Below, in pieces: positions 37,612 to 48,284 of a stretch of DNA of 64,000 bases. The stretch is from the NCBI RefSeq assembly GCF_001043175.1, contig NZ_CP011494.1:186001-250000 (forward strand), in the 5' to 3' direction. Numbering within the stretch: position 1 is the stretch's first letter; each line of letters opens with the position of its first letter. The notes under the pieces are model-generated. The model saw nothing but the letters and a program-made list of their open reading frames with translations. It ran no database searches and had not been told where the DNA came from. The position numbers were made by a program, and so were the translations under genes. Source of the stretch: Marinobacter psychrophilus (GTDB taxonomy: Bacteria; Pseudomonadota; Gammaproteobacteria; Pseudomonadales; Oleiphilaceae).

Positions 37612-38535
37612 TTAACCGTTGCGAGTGGCTGACGCTGTGATGAGTGTTCCCGCCCGCGCCTCCAGAATGGCAAGCGCATCTTCTAACCGGCCAATGCCGC
37701 TAATGCCGCCGGTATCTGCAAAGTCGCAGGCCGCCGTTACCTTTGGCCCCATGGACCCGGCGGGAACGTTCAGCGTTCTTGCCTGGGCCGGTGTAACGGT
37801 GCGAACCGGCGTGGCAGTGGATTTACCAAAGTCACGATAGACAGCATCCACGTCGGTCAGTAATAGCAGCGCGTCAGCATCCAACTCCCGCGCCAGCAAC
37901 GCACTGGCGGCATCTTTGTCGATAACCGCTTCAACACCGGTCATGCTGCCGTCGTTGCGGCGCAGCACGGGAATGCCGCCACCTCCAGTACAAATTATGA
38001 CCACCTGCTGATCCAGCAGCAGTTTCAGTACCCGCATATCCGGAATTTCTTTGGGTGCAGGGGAGGGCACTACCCTGCGCCACTTGTCGCCATCGGCTGC
38101 GATTTGCCAGCCAGCGGCCGCGGCGCGGGATTCCGCTTCTGCCTTATCGTACACCGGGCCAATAAATTTGGTCGGATGGGCAAAGGCAGGATCATTCGGA
38201 TCGACAACAACTTGGGTGAGCAGGGTTGCCACTGGGCGATCATGGCCCAGAGCATTTTCCAGTTCTTGCTCAATCATGTAGCCGATCATACCTCCGGTCT
38301 CGGCACCCAGCACATCCAGCGGGTAGGCTTCTTCAGGCTTATAGGCGGCACCCTGCAACGCCAGCAAGCCCACTTGGGGGCCGTTACCATGGGTAATCAC
38401 CAGTCGGTGCCCGGCGCGCACCAGTTCCGCCAGGGATGTCGCGGCTTTTCGAACATTGGTGCGCTGGGCTTCGGCGGTCAGTGGTTCGCCGCGTTTCAAC
38501 AGGGCGTTACCGCCCAGTGCTGCAACAATCAACAT
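37612..38535 (-). CDS. arcC: Carbamate kinase
   Basis: A 307-residue enzyme that converts carbamoyl phosphate and ADP to ATP, CO2 and ammonia, the ATP-yielding last step of the arginine deiminase pathway. Landmarks are [16 protein letters not shown] at the N-terminus, [16 protein letters not shown], and the mid-protein [10 protein letters not shown]. It follows arcB by 34 nt and lies 18 nt ahead of atpD. The ATP it makes is the substrate for the ATPase encoded next to it if that enzyme works as a pump. Confidence 0.95.
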   Translation of the reverse strand: MLIVAALGGNALLKRGEPLTAEAQRTNVRKAATSLAELVRAGHRLVITHGNGPQVGLLALQGAAYKPEEAYPLDVLGAETGGMIGYMIEQELENALGHDRPVATLLTQVVVDPNDPAFAHPTKFIGPVYDKAEAESRAAAAGWQIAADGDKWRRVVPSPAPKEIPDMRVLKLLLDQQVVIICTGGGGIPVLRRNDGSMTGVEAVIDKDAASALLARELDADALLLLTDVDAVYRDFGKSTATPVRTVTPAQARTLNVPAGSMGPKVTAACDFADTGGISGIGRLEDALAILEARAGTLITASATRNG

Positions 38536-38569
38536 CGTGTGTGTCCTTCTTCATCAATCCGCGCCAGAG

Positions 38570-39571
38570 TCAGGCCCCAAGGGTGGCTACCAGCACCGCC
38601 TTGATGGTGTGCATACGGTTCTCGGCCTGGTCGAAAACAATCGATGCCGGGCTTTCAAAAACCTCATCGGTTACCTCCATTGCACTGATTCCGAATTCTG
38701 CCTGAATTTCTTTGCCAATGATGGTGTCGGTATTGTGAAACGCTGGCAGGCAGTGCATGAAGCGGGCGCGGGGGTTGCCGGTTTTTTCCATCACCGCCGC
38801 GTTCACCTGGTAGGGCATCAACAGCTTTATCCGGTCGCCCCACTTTTCTTTCGGCTCGCCCATAGACACCCAAACGTCGGTGTAAACAAAGTCGACCCCG
38901 GCCACCGCCGTATCCACATCTTCGGTAATGGTAATGCGGGCACCGGTTCCCCGCGCGATCGCCTGGGCTTCGTCCTGAATGGATTGCTGAGGCCAGCAGA
39001 CTTTGGGTGCACACAGGCGCACATCCATGCCCATCTTGGCGCCACCGATCAGCAGGCTATCGCCCATGTTGTTAGCGGCGTCACCAAGAAAAGCGAAGGC
39101 AACCCGGTGCAGCGGCTTCTCAACATGCTCTTGCATAGTTAAAAAGTCAGCGAGAATTTGTGTTGGGTGGAACTCGTCGGTCAGGCCGTTGTAGACCGGT
39201 ACTCCGGCATATTCGGCCAATTGCTCGACAATCTTCTGCCCGAAGCCGCGGTACTCGATGGCATCGTAAACCCGGCCCAGTACTCGAGCAGTGTCTTTTA
39301 CCGATTCCTTGTGGCCGATGTGGGTTCCAGAGGGCCCAAGGTAGGTAACCCGGGCGCCCTGATCGTAAGCGGCCACTTCGAACCCAACCCGTGTGCGGGT
39401 GGAGTTCTTTTCAAAGATAAGCGCGATTTCTTTGCCGGCAAGCTGCGGTACCTCGGTGCCGGCGTATTTCGCCGCCTTCAGATCGGTCGACAGCTTAAGC
39501 AGAAAGCTGATCTCACGGGGGGAGAAATCTCGCAGGGTCAGGAAGTGGCGGTTCTTCAGATTAAAAGCCAT
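38570..39571 (-). CDS. arcB: Ornithine carbamoyltransferase, catabolic
   Basis: A 333-residue enzyme that splits citrulline into ornithine and carbamoyl phosphate in this setting. The carbamoyl-phosphate loop [12 protein letters not shown], the [10 protein letters not shown] segment, [11 protein letters not shown] and the catalytic HCLPAFHN are all intact. The catabolic direction is inferred from its place between arcA and arcC and from the length, typical of catabolic enzymes. The start codon is the ATG at 39571, 17 nt after arcA. Confidence 0.95.
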   Translation of the reverse strand: MAFNLKNRHFLTLRDFSPREISFLLKLSTDLKAAKYAGTEVPQLAGKEIALIFEKNSTRTRVGFEVAAYDQGARVTYLGPSGTHIGHKESVKDTARVLGRVYDAIEYRGFGQKIVEQLAEYAGVPVYNGLTDEFHPTQILADFLTMQEHVEKPLHRVAFAFLGDAANNMGDSLLIGGAKMGMDVRLCAPKVCWPQQSIQDEAQAIARGTGARITITEDVDTAVAGVDFVYTDVWVSMGEPKEKWGDRIKLLMPYQVNAAVMEKTGNPRARFMHCLPAFHNTDTIIGKEIQAEFGISAMEVTDEVFESPASIVFDQAENRMHTIKAVLVATLGA

Positions 39572-39588
39572 GGTTTTATCCTTTCCGG

Positions 39589-40818
39589 TCAGATGGGGTC
39601 ACGAATCGTGGGGCAGCTCATGCAGCGTCCGCCACCCCGACCACGGCCCAGCTCAGCGCCGGGTATGGCCAACACTTCGATTCCCGCCGCTTTGAGTGCC
39701 GCGTTGGTGTCATCATTTCGGTCGTAGCCAATCACCACGCCCGGACTTATGGCCAGCACGTTGTTGCCATCGTTCCACTGCTCGCGCTCGCGCTCGGCCG
39801 GGTCGTCGCCACCGGTTGGAACCACTTCCAGGGATTTGTAGCCAAGAACCTCGGCCACTACATCAAACAGCGGCCGTGAGTCCTGGCGGAAAGACAGGTG
39901 TTTTTTGCCCTCACCGGCGCGCAAGTCATAGCAGATCACTTCGTCCGCTACTTCTTTGAACGCTGTAACCACGTTGCCGCCGCAGAAAGTGAATATGGTG
40001 TCCAGATGCATGGCTGTGCGGGATTTTGGGATCTGGCAGGCAATAACCCGCTCTGCGGTGCCTTTTTCAAACAAAGCGTTGGCTAATTGTCCTACGGCTT
40101 GTGGTGATGAACGTTCGCCCATTCCTACAAGCACGGTGCCATTACCCACGGGCATGATGTCTCCGCCTTCGAGCGTTGCCAGGCCATGATTCTTGGTAGG
40201 GTCGCCCCAAAGCACATCTGCTTTTCCAGCAAACGTCGGGTGGAAACGGTAAATGCCGGCCATCAGCAGGGTTTCGGGTTTCCTCGCGGCCCAGTGCATG
40301 GGGTTAAGTGTGACGCCACCGTAGATCCAGGCACTGTTATCGCGGGTGAAAAGAAAGTTTGGCAATGGCGGCAGCACAAATCCGTAGTGCCCCAAGTGGT
40401 TACCAAAAAGACCGGTTGGGTCAAAGGGCAAGTCGGTCACTTCCAGGCCACCCATCAGGTATTCCGCAAGCTTGGAGCCTGGAAGCTCGTCCATCCATGC
40501 GCGAAGGTCGGAAATCATCCCGACTCCGATGTCGTTCCAGGTGATTCGATGATCGAGAATCCATTTGCGGGCTTCGGGTATGTCTAACGTTTCTGCCAAT
40601 AGTTCGTTGACGTCTAAAACCTCAATACCCCGTGACCGCATAAGCTCGGAAAATACGTCATGATCTTTCTGAGCCTGTTTTACCCAGAACACGTCGTCAA
40701 ATAGCAGGTCATCACAGTTAGACGGTGTGAGCCTGCGATGAGCCAGACCAGGGCGGCAGACAATAACCTGCCGCAGTGTTCCGGCTTCAGAATGCACGCC
40801 AAGTGTTAGTTCAGACAT
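39589..40818 (-). CDS. arcA: Arginine deiminase
   Basis: A 409-residue enzyme that hydrolyses arginine to citrulline and ammonia. Family landmarks are [26 protein letters not shown] at the N-terminus, [23 protein letters not shown] with the catalytic His, and the C-terminal RCMSCP with the nucleophilic Cys. It is the first enzyme of the pathway and lies 45 nt after arcD. Confidence 0.96.
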   Translation of the reverse strand: MSELTLGVHSEAGTLRQVIVCRPGLAHRRLTPSNCDDLLFDDVFWVKQAQKDHDVFSELMRSRGIEVLDVNELLAETLDIPEARKWILDHRITWNDIGVGMISDLRAWMDELPGSKLAEYLMGGLEVTDLPFDPTGLFGNHLGHYGFVLPPLPNFLFTRDNSAWIYGGVTLNPMHWAARKPETLLMAGIYRFHPTFAGKADVLWGDPTKNHGLATLEGGDIMPVGNGTVLVGMGERSSPQAVGQLANALFEKGTAERVIACQIPKSRTAMHLDTIFTFCGGNVVTAFKEVADEVICYDLRAGEGKKHLSFRQDSRPLFDVVAEVLGYKSLEVVPTGGDDPAEREREQWNDGNNVLAISPGVVIGYDRNDDTNAALKAAGIEVLAIPGAELGRGRGGGRCMSCPTIRDPI

Positions 40819-40863
40819 GGTTAATCTCCAATGTGTATGGCTTCGTCATTACTTCGAAAGATG

Positions 40864-42381
40864 TCAAAGTAACGCCGCAGCACTGATGACCACCGAAATG
40901 AAAATTGTAAGAATCAGCAACAAGGGCCAGATAAATACGAGCCAGCGGTCGTACGACACTCGCGCAATGGCCAAGCCGCCAATGACAACGGCGAAGGTGG
41001 GGTTGATCAGGTTGACCAGACCGTTGGCTGATTGAAAGGCGGTCACAACAAGGTCGCGCCCGACATTGGCGAAGTCCGCCAGCGGTGCAAGAATCGGCAT
41101 AGACAACACGGCCAGGCCTGAAGACGACGGCACAAAGAAACTCATGCCCACTTCAATCCAGAACATCAGGTTGATAAACGCAAGCTCGGGCAGCCCGCCA
41201 AGAGAGTTTTCGGCGCTGTGTAGAATGGTGTCAGCAATCATGCCCTGGTCCATCATAACCACGATGCCGCGGGCCAGTCCGACCACCAGCGCAACACCCA
41301 GAAGATCACGAGCGCCATCGACAAAGCTGCTGGCCAGTTTTTTCTCGCCAAGGCGGGCAACAATACCAATCACAATGGCCGAACCAAAAAACAGCGCGCC
41401 CATGCGGGCCATCCACCAACCCTGCGAAGACACACCCCAGATCATAAACACAAAGGTTGCAGCGAAAATCATCAGGGCGACAATCTGGGTTTTGTCGAGT
41501 GTGGAATCATCAACTCCCTCATGCCGCTTGTTGAGGAAAAGGCGGCGGTGAGCATCCCATTGTTTGGCCACAACAGAGCGGGATGGATCCGCTTTAACGC
41601 GCATTGCGTAACGCATGACATACGCGGCACAAATAAGCAGCCCGCCAATCAGCAAAATAAAACGCACCACAATGCCATCGGTAAACGGAATGTCGGCTGC
41701 ATTGGCGGCGATAACGGTGGCAAACGGGTTGATGGTGGAGCCCAGCACGCCGATACCTGACCCCACCAGAATAATGGCGACCCCGGTGACAGCATCGTAT
41801 CCGGCTGCCATCATGACCGGAATCAAAATGGCATAAAAAGCCAAGGTCTCTTCGGCCATGCCATAGGTTGTGCCGCCGATGGCAAAAAGGGTCATTAGTA
41901 TCGGAATCATCCAGATTTCATGGCCCTTGAGGTGGCGCATAGCGCTGCGTATGCCGGTATCAATGGCGCCGGTGGCATTCATTACACCCAGAAATCCACC
42001 CAAGAAAATGACGAACAGGGCAACATCTATCGCATTAGCCACGTAGCTGTCCGGATCATAAAACCCGGCGGTGGGCGCGAGCATTATGTCCACGAAACCC
42101 TGAGGGTTGGCATCAACAACCTTGTAGGTGCCCGGCACGGCCACGTCGCGGCCGACCTCTTCGTTCATCACCCGGTCGTATTGGCCGGCAGGTATAATCC
42201 AGGTCAACGCAGCCACAAATATAATCAGCAGAAACAAAATGGTGTAGGCGGTAGGAAACCGCGTTGCCAGATCGTGTTCCGGATTATTTGAAGCGTTATT
42301 TGGAGAGAGATCCGGAGAGTTATTGACAGGATCTGAAAAATCGTCAGAAGGGGCTTTTGGGGGGTAGTTTTTATTGCTCAC
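40864..42381 (-). CDS. arcD: Arginine/ornithine antiporter-like transporter (YfcC family)
   Basis: A 505-residue membrane protein of the YfcC/DcuC-like family with about 12 hydrophobic segments after a hydrophilic N-terminal region of about 35 residues. Landmarks are RFPTAYTILFLLIIFVAALTWIIPAGQYDR and FFVPSSSGLAVLSMPILAPLADF. In this position, ahead of arcABC, arginine/ornithine exchange is the natural role, although it is not the classical APC-family ArcD of Pseudomonas. The start is GTG at 42381 with a GGAG ribosome-binding site. Confidence 0.8.
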   Translation of the reverse strand: MSNKNYPPKAPSDDFSDPVNNSPDLSPNNASNNPEHDLATRFPTAYTILFLLIIFVAALTWIIPAGQYDRVMNEEVGRDVAVPGTYKVVDANPQGFVDIMLAPTAGFYDPDSYVANAIDVALFVIFLGGFLGVMNATGAIDTGIRSAMRHLKGHEIWMIPILMTLFAIGGTTYGMAEETLAFYAILIPVMMAAGYDAVTGVAIILVGSGIGVLGSTINPFATVIAANAADIPFTDGIVVRFILLIGGLLICAAYVMRYAMRVKADPSRSVVAKQWDAHRRLFLNKRHEGVDDSTLDKTQIVALMIFAATFVFMIWGVSSQGWWMARMGALFFGSAIVIGIVARLGEKKLASSFVDGARDLLGVALVVGLARGIVVMMDQGMIADTILHSAENSLGGLPELAFINLMFWIEVGMSFFVPSSSGLAVLSMPILAPLADFANVGRDLVVTAFQSANGLVNLINPTFAVVIGGLAIARVSYDRWLVFIWPLLLILTIFISVVISAAALL

Positions 42382-42565
42382 AGCATTTCTCCTTTATCCA
42401 CATCGACAGCGATAAATAGAGCCAATGAAAGATCCCGGTCCTGGCTGTGAATGTTTTACCTTTGCCCAGCCGGGTGGGACTTCGGTTTCTGAGTTGTTCG
42501 CCCTCACAGTAGTTGAAAAATGGCCAATCGAAATTGAGTTAGGTCAGTCTTAAATGAATGATCCG

Positions 42566-42579
42566 TTAATTTTCAGCAA
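42566..42579. promoter_or_regulatory. Candidate FNR/Anr-like operator upstream of arcD
   Basis: On the minus strand the sequence TTGCTGAAAATTAA matches 8 of the 10 defined bases of the FNR/Anr consensus TTGAT-N4-ATCAA. It lies about 185 nt upstream of the arcD start and about 30 nt upstream of the divergent glycosylase gene. Anr control of arc operons is known in Pseudomonas. One imperfect match could be chance. Confidence 0.3.
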
Positions 42580-42608
42580 CCCGTTCACACCCCAGAAGAC
42601 AAGATGCT

Positions 42609-43277
42609 ATGCGTTTTTCAGAGATTCATGAGCGCGCAATTGCGCGCAAAGGTGGCGTTGAAGAATTAGACGCCCGGTTACCCACGCCGCCGCCGGCCAG
42701 CGCGCTGGAACAGCGCAGTGACGATCGCTATTTGGCAGAAATGACCTGCTGTGTGTTTAAAGCGGGTTTTGTATGGCGGGTGATTGATAAAAAATGGCCG
42801 GATTTTGAAGTCGCCTTTCACGGCTTTGTGCCAGCCTACTGGCAGCAGGTGCCGCCGGACGTGCTGGAAACCCTGGCCTGCGACGAACGCATTGTGCGCA
42901 ACCTGCAAAAAATCCGCACGGTGCCGGAAAACGCCCGCATGATTATGGACAAGGTTCACACGCACGGCAGTTTTGGTGCATTTCTACGTCAGTGGCCGTC
43001 ATCTGACCAAGCCGGACTGCTGCTGTGGTTCAAGCGCCATGGTTCGCGTCTGGGCGGCAACAGCGCCCAGTACTTTCTGCGCCGGGTGGGCTGGGACGGC
43101 TTTATTATGTCCAACGATGTCATTCAGGTGCTGCGCCAAGCCAAGCTTTTAGACGCATCAACGAGCAGTAAAAAAGGCTTGTACCAGGTGCAGGAGGCAT
43201 TCAATGCCTGGCACGAAGAAACCGGCCTGCCTTACAGTCAACTGTCGCGAATAACCTCTTATTCAATCGATGGTTAA
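42609..43277 (+). CDS. DNA-3-methyladenine glycosylase I-like protein
   Basis: A 222-residue member of the Tag-like helix-hairpin-helix glycosylase family. The segments AEMTCCVFKAGFVWRVIDKKWPDF, RNLQKIRTVPENARMI and LGGNSAQYFLRRVGWDGFIMS parallel the substrate-binding and structural parts of Tag. It would excise alkylated adenine from DNA. It differs noticeably from E. coli Tag and belongs to a distinct subgroup; base specificity is therefore uncertain. It is divergent from arcD and has no obvious functional tie to its neighbours. Confidence 0.8.
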   Translation: MRFSEIHERAIARKGGVEELDARLPTPPPASALEQRSDDRYLAEMTCCVFKAGFVWRVIDKKWPDFEVAFHGFVPAYWQQVPPDVLETLACDERIVRNLQKIRTVPENARMIMDKVHTHGSFGAFLRQWPSSDQAGLLLWFKRHGSRLGGNSAQYFLRRVGWDGFIMSNDVIQVLRQAKLLDASTSSKKGLYQVQEAFNAWHEETGLPYSQLSRITSYSIDG

Positions 43278-43375
43278 GGCAAGTCAATGGATGGTCAAGG
43301 CAATGTGTCCCAGCTTTAACGGTGGGTCTTCAGCCAACGATCTATAGTTTGGTGAACACTCAGGAGGACTGTGTC

Positions 43376-43936
43376 ATGAATCGTTTGGGTAAAACCTTTT
43401 TTGGCTTTGTATTCGCACTGACGTCCGCCATGGTAATGACCGTTGCGAACCCTGTTCTGGCGGCGAGCGCTGAAGATCTTGACCGCAATGCGATGCAGGC
43501 TTTAAATACGTTGTATAAAGTGCATCCGGTGGCTGAAACCCTATCAAAAAGTGCCAAAGGTATTTTGGTGTTCCCCAATATCGTAAAAGCTGGCCTGGTA
43601 TTTGGCGGCAGCTATGGCGAAGGTGTGTTAATGAAAGGCCCGGCGGTGGCTGATTACTACAATTCCATCACCGGCTCCTGGGGCTTGCAGGCTGGTGCAC
43701 AGTCGTACGCATACGCGGTGTTTCTGATGACGGATGCCGCTGTGACGTATCTGGAGAAAACCAACGGCTGGGAAATTGGCGTGGGTCCGACTGTTGTCCT
43801 GGTTGACGAAGGCGTTGCCAGAAACCTGTCGACTTCGTCCCTTAAAGACGATGCCTATGCATTTATTTTTAGCCAGCAAGGCCTGATGGCCGGGCTGAGT
43901 ATTGAGGGTACGAAAATATCCCGCATTGACCGCTAG
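43376..43936 (+). CDS. SYLF (YSC84) domain protein, exported
   Basis: A 186-residue protein. A signal peptide spans about 1-29 (ends PVLAAS), then the SYLF lipid-binding domain follows: LSKSAKGILVFPNIVKAGLVFGGSYGEGVL, SITGSWGLQAGAQSYAYAVFLMTD and GVGPTVVLVDEG. The domain binds lipids in eukaryotes; its bacterial role is unclear. The ATG at 43376 has a perfect AGGAGG ribosome-binding site; a longer frame to 43322 lacks one. It is a single-gene unit ending at a hairpin. Confidence 0.88.
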   Translation: MNRLGKTFFGFVFALTSAMVMTVANPVLAASAEDLDRNAMQALNTLYKVHPVAETLSKSAKGILVFPNIVKAGLVFGGSYGEGVLMKGPAVADYYNSITGSWGLQAGAQSYAYAVFLMTDAAVTYLEKTNGWEIGVGPTVVLVDEGVARNLSTSSLKDDAYAFIFSQQGLMAGLSIEGTKISRIDR

Positions 43937-43948
43937 AAGCCAGAGTGG

Positions 43949-43974
43949 CGTTACTGCAAGCGGCTGCAGTAACG
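43949..43974. terminator. Hairpin between the SYLF gene and cobS
   Basis: A perfect 10-bp stem (CGTTACTGCA at 43949-43958, TGCAGTAACG at 43965-43974) with a 6-nt loop lies in the convergent gap. There is no T-run on either side, so it is a plausible but weak bidirectional terminator. Confidence 0.5.
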
Positions 43975-43989
43975 TCAAACTGTCGGCGA

Positions 43990-44775
43990 TTAAATCAGCA
44001 GTAACAACACCAGCTCACAAAACACCACGCTGGCCCCGAGCGTATCGCCGGTGTAGCCGCCCAGCTGGCGTTTGAGATACCAACCCCACAGCAGAGCAAC
44101 CCCGGCGACCGCGATCGGTGCCAGCAGCCATAAGCCTGGCAGCCAGGCGCTGAACACCAATGCCACCAGCAGTGTAAACCCAGTGCTGTACCCGAGCCGC
44201 CGGCGGGAAAAGCCTTCAGCCACCGGTTTGCTTTTACTTTTGTCGGGATCGGTCACGTAATTCAGGAATGACATCAACAAAAGTGGTGTTTGCCGACTAA
44301 TAGCCGGTGCCAGAAGCAGTGCCAGCATGATGTGATGGCTCTCCACCAACAGGGCGACTTTGAGCGCTAACGCCAGCACCAGTGCTACCGTGCCATAGGT
44401 GCCAATGCGGCTGTCTTTCATGATTTCCAGGCGCTTTTCAACGGTATAGCCACCGCCAAATGCGTCCACGCTATCCGCCAGCCCGTCTTCGTGAAAAGCG
44501 CCGGTAATGAAAAGATGAAAACACAGCACCAGCAGAATGCTGACCAGCGGGCTGCAGAAAAGCCCCAGTAGCGCAAACAGTCCGACGTACAGGGCGCCCA
44601 GCAACAAACCGACGAGTGGAAAGTAAACGCTGCACTGGTTCATCAGTTTTTGGGAATAATCAATCGACACCAGCATGGGTATGCGGGTTAAAAATCCGAC
44701 GGCCAGCCAGAATGCCTGCCACTCGCGGGCAGCGGCTGTTGTGGTCTGTTTATGTGTTGGGTTTGGGCCTGTCAA
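43990..44775 (-). CDS. cobS: Adenosylcobinamide-GDP ribazoletransferase (cobalamin synthase)
   Basis: A 261-residue polytopic membrane protein that joins adenosylcobinamide-GDP to alpha-ribazole (phosphate), the last assembly step of B12. The metal-binding family motif FHEDGLADSVDAFGGG is followed by EKRLEIMKDSRIGTYG. The start is most likely TTG at 44775 with a GGAG site 6 nt upstream; no ATG lies near enough upstream of FLTRIPM. It sits 24 kb from the other B12 genes and has no riboswitch of its own in view. Confidence 0.92.
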   Translation of the reverse strand: MTGPNPTHKQTTTAAAREWQAFWLAVGFLTRIPMLVSIDYSQKLMNQCSVYFPLVGLLLGALYVGLFALLGLFCSPLVSILLVLCFHLFITGAFHEDGLADSVDAFGGGYTVEKRLEIMKDSRIGTYGTVALVLALALKVALLVESHHIMLALLLAPAISRQTPLLLMSFLNYVTDPDKSKSKPVAEGFSRRRLGYSTGFTLLVALVFSAWLPGLWLLAPIAVAGVALLWGWYLKRQLGGYTGDTLGASVVFCELVLLLLI

Positions 44776-44973
44776 AGCGAACTCCGTATGTGAGTCAGTC
44801 CGGGGATAATACCGGATTGGTTGCGCGGTATGTGGCGTAACGCACGTTGTGGCTGACGAATTGCCTCAGCTTGCGCAGTGCAGCCTGTGCTTGCAGTGGT
44901 TAAAAAATGTCGGTGCCTATAACTATGTCATAATCATCAAACGCACGAATGAGATAAAAAACGAGGCAATCCG

Positions 44974-45822
44974 ATGACATTATTTAACAATCGATGGACA
45001 AAAACTCTGGCACTGGCACTCGCAGTGTTTGTTTCAGCCGGTGTCGCTCAGGCCGATACGCTTGAACAGCGAATTTCGGAAGGTGAGTCGATTCGCCTGG
45101 GTTTTTCTGCAGCACCGCCCTGGGCTTACGCCGGGAACGACGGTACGGCCAAAGGTTTTGTTAACGGCATCGCCATCGACGTGCTCAAGCGCATGGGATA
45201 CACCAACGTCGAGCCTGTTCTAACCAACTGGTCCAGCCTGATTCCCAGCCTGAAAGCTGGCCGCGTGGACATAGTGACTGGCGGGATGTACATCGTTAAG
45301 GCACGTTGTGAAAACATGGATTTTTCAGACCCGATTGGCGCTTTTGGAGACACCTTCGTGGTGCCCAAGGGCAATCCCAAAAATCTTGAAACCTATCAGG
45401 ATTTGATCGACCAGAATCTGACCATGGTAGCGCCGTCCGGTTACAACACACTGACTGATGCCAGAGACGCTGGCGTCCCTAAGAACAGCATCACGGAAGT
45501 ACCGGGTACCACGGAAGCCCTGGCTGCGCTGCGTACCGGTCGCACCGATGCCGTTCCCATTAACGTGCTGGAAGCAAAGCACGCCGCAGACCTGGATGAT
45601 AGCTTTGGCATCTCTGACCCAGAGGCGTTTGTAGGGCGTGCAAAGCAGGTTGTTGGCATCGGTTTCCGACCTGAAGACAGTGCTTTTCGTGCCGAATTCA
45701 ACAAGGCCCTCAAAGACTATATGGGCTCTGATGAAATGATGGCAACGGTAACGCCCGACGAATACATCAAAGCGTTTTTACCGGGTGAACTGACAACTGA
45801 AGACGCCTGCAAATCTAACTAA
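44974..45822 (+). CDS. ehuB: Ectoine-type ABC transporter substrate-binding protein
   Basis: A 282-residue periplasmic protein of the family-3 solute-binding class. A signal peptide spans about 1-27 (ends GVAQA), then the mature protein with LGFSAAPPWAYAGNDG, SLIPSLKAGRVDIVTGGMYI, and a disulfide-type RCENMDFSDP. This pattern is characteristic of EhuB (ectoine/hydroxyectoine uptake). Identification is supported by the adjacent ehuC, ehuD and ehuA. Unusually it lies on the opposite strand to them, converging on ehuA. Polar amino acids are an alternative substrate. Confidence 0.82.
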   Translation: MTLFNNRWTKTLALALAVFVSAGVAQADTLEQRISEGESIRLGFSAAPPWAYAGNDGTAKGFVNGIAIDVLKRMGYTNVEPVLTNWSSLIPSLKAGRVDIVTGGMYIVKARCENMDFSDPIGAFGDTFVVPKGNPKNLETYQDLIDQNLTMVAPSGYNTLTDARDAGVPKNSITEVPGTTEALAALRTGRTDAVPINVLEAKHAADLDDSFGISDPEAFVGRAKQVVGIGFRPEDSAFRAEFNKALKDYMGSDEMMATVTPDEYIKAFLPGELTTEDACKSN

Positions 45823-45832
45823 AGGCCAGAGC

Positions 45833-45861
45833 AGAGACAGATTTCAAATCTGTCTCTTTTT
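45833..45861. terminator. Intrinsic terminator between ehuB and ehuA
   Basis: AGAGACAGATTT at 45833-45844 pairs perfectly with AAATCTGTCTCT at 45846-45857 and is followed by a T-run (45857-45861) on the plus strand. It ends ehuB transcription and, because the stem is nearly symmetrical, may also act on the ehuCDA transcript. Confidence 0.85.
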
Positions 45862-45868
45862 ACCGGGC

Positions 45869-46695
<827 letters not shown>

Positions 46696-46699
<4 letters not shown>

Positions 46700-47367
46700 C
46701 TAGTCAGTCCCATTTTGCGGCGTAATGCCGTCTCGAATCGGCGGATGAGCCAAGCGGTTGGCAGTGAAATAGCCAGAAAGATAAGGCCGACGATGGTGTA
46801 GGGTTCCAGATAGCGGAAATTCTCCGCACCAATAGAATTGGCGGTGTGCATCAGCTCTGCCACCCCAATCACCGACAGCATTGGGGTGTCTTTAAAGATA
46901 CCAACCAGATAGTTGCCCATGCCCGCAAGCGCCGGCGGCAGTGCCTGCGGAATGATGATGCGGCGATAGGTTGTGACGGTTGACAAGTTGATAGCCTTGG
47001 CAGCTTCCCACTGACCTTTTGGCACGTTTTCAATGCCGCCTCGATACACTTCGGAAAGGTAGGCGGCGTAATGAAGGCCGATAGCGATTAGCCCTGCGGC
47101 CCAGGGCGACAGGCGCAGGCCGAACTGCGGGCCCACGTAAAAAATGAAGAAAATCTGCAACAGCAATGGCGTCGAGCGGACAAACTCTACCAGCTCGCGT
47201 ACGACGAAGGTCAGTGTGCGGGAGCGCGTGCGTTGTGCCAGTGCAAACACCAGTCCCAGCACGACCGCCACAGCGTAACCGCCACCTGCCGCCAGCATTG
47301 TGTTGCCCGCTGCGAGTAGCAGGCGGGGCAGAATTTCCCAAGTAAAGTCCATTTTCCAGTCAAGCAT
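46696..47367 (-). CDS. ehuD: Ectoine-type ABC transporter permease
   Basis: A 223-residue polar-amino-acid-family permease with about five membrane helices. The coupling motif region GQWEAAKAINLSTVTTYRRIIIPQALPPALAG is typical (EAA loop). It pairs with the preceding permease. It begins 3 nt after ehuC and overlaps ehuA. Confidence 0.83.
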
Positions 47368-47370
47368 GAT

Positions 47371-48036
47371 TTACATTCGTCCGATTTTGCGGGCCATCAC
47401 CCGTTCTAGCCAGCGCATGACGGGTGTCACCATAAATCGTGCAAAAATATAGTAAATGATAAGCGCGGTCCCAAAGGCCTGGGCTGACAGGTAGGTATTG
47501 TTGTTGACCTGGCGTGTTTCAAACATCAGGTCGGCGACTGAAATCAATGCCACCAGAGCGGTGCCCTTCAGGATTTCGATCATAAGGTTGCCCCAGGGTG
47601 GCAGTATGGCCACCAGTGCCTGTGGCAATATAATTCGTTGCATGCGCTTTGCCGGTGACATATTCAGTGCCAGTGCGGCTTCCCATTGGCCCCGTGGAAC
47701 CGACTGGATTGCGCCGCGCACCAGTTCGGCACCGTAGGCCCCATAACACAGCCCGACGGTAAGAAAGCCTACGGTAAACTTTTCCAGGGTGAAACCAAAC
47801 AGCGGCAGCACGAAGTAAAACCAATAAAGCTGCACCAGAAGCGATGTGCCGCGGAAAATCTCAATATAAGTAATAGCGACAGCGCGCATGGTTTTTGAAT
47901 GCGCCATTTTCATCAGCCCCGAAACCAGTGCAGCGACAATCGCGACCAAAGCGGCCAGCCCGAACTGACCCAGTGTGATCAGCGTACCGTCAATGAAGCG
48001 GCTGCTGTAGGTCATGAGAAAATCTAAATAGGGCAT
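47371..48036 (-). CDS. ehuC: Ectoine-type ABC transporter permease
   Basis: A 221-residue permease of the same class. RGTSLLVQLYWFYFVLPLFG and the coupling loop GQWEAALALNMSPAKRMQRIILPQALVAILP are visible. It is the first gene of the minus-strand ehuC-ehuD-ehuA operon, with its promoter in the 248-nt gap it shares with the metallo-beta-lactamase gene. Confidence 0.83.
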   Translation of the reverse strand: MPYLDFLMTYSSRFIDGTLITLGQFGLAALVAIVAALVSGLMKMAHSKTMRAVAITYIEIFRGTSLLVQLYWFYFVLPLFGFTLEKFTVGFLTVGLCYGAYGAELVRGAIQSVPRGQWEAALALNMSPAKRMQRIILPQALVAILPPWGNLMIEILKGTALVALISVADLMFETRQVNNNTYLSAQAFGTALIIYYIFARFMVTPVMRWLERVMARKIGRM

Positions 48037-48208
48037 CGTTAGATAAGGCCTCGGGCACGTTGCGGGCTGATTTTGGGGTAGGAGGTAATGAATTATTGTT
48101 GCACATATTCGGTGGTGGTAGTGATTGCTCTAATAATTTGATGTCAAAGTTTGCAGTGCGGCAACATTCTTCTTTCAGCTGGGCTGCTTAGAAGAAAACA
48201 TTACTTCA

Positions 48209-48232
48209 ATATATATTCTATATTAGTATATG
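48209..48232. promoter_or_regulatory. AT-rich imperfect palindrome upstream of the MBL gene
   Basis: An ATATA / TATAT inverted arrangement (around ATATATTCTATATTAGTATAT) stands out in an otherwise mixed region about 50-75 nt upstream of the MBL gene start. Persulfide-dioxygenase genes are often controlled by ArsR-type repressors (BigR/SqrR) through AT-rich palindromes, so this may be an operator. No such regulator gene is in the window. Confidence 0.25.
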
Positions 48233-48284
48233 CTTAGAGCTTATTCACAGGTTCGATGTTTGCGAATTCGAAAGGAGTTTAGTG

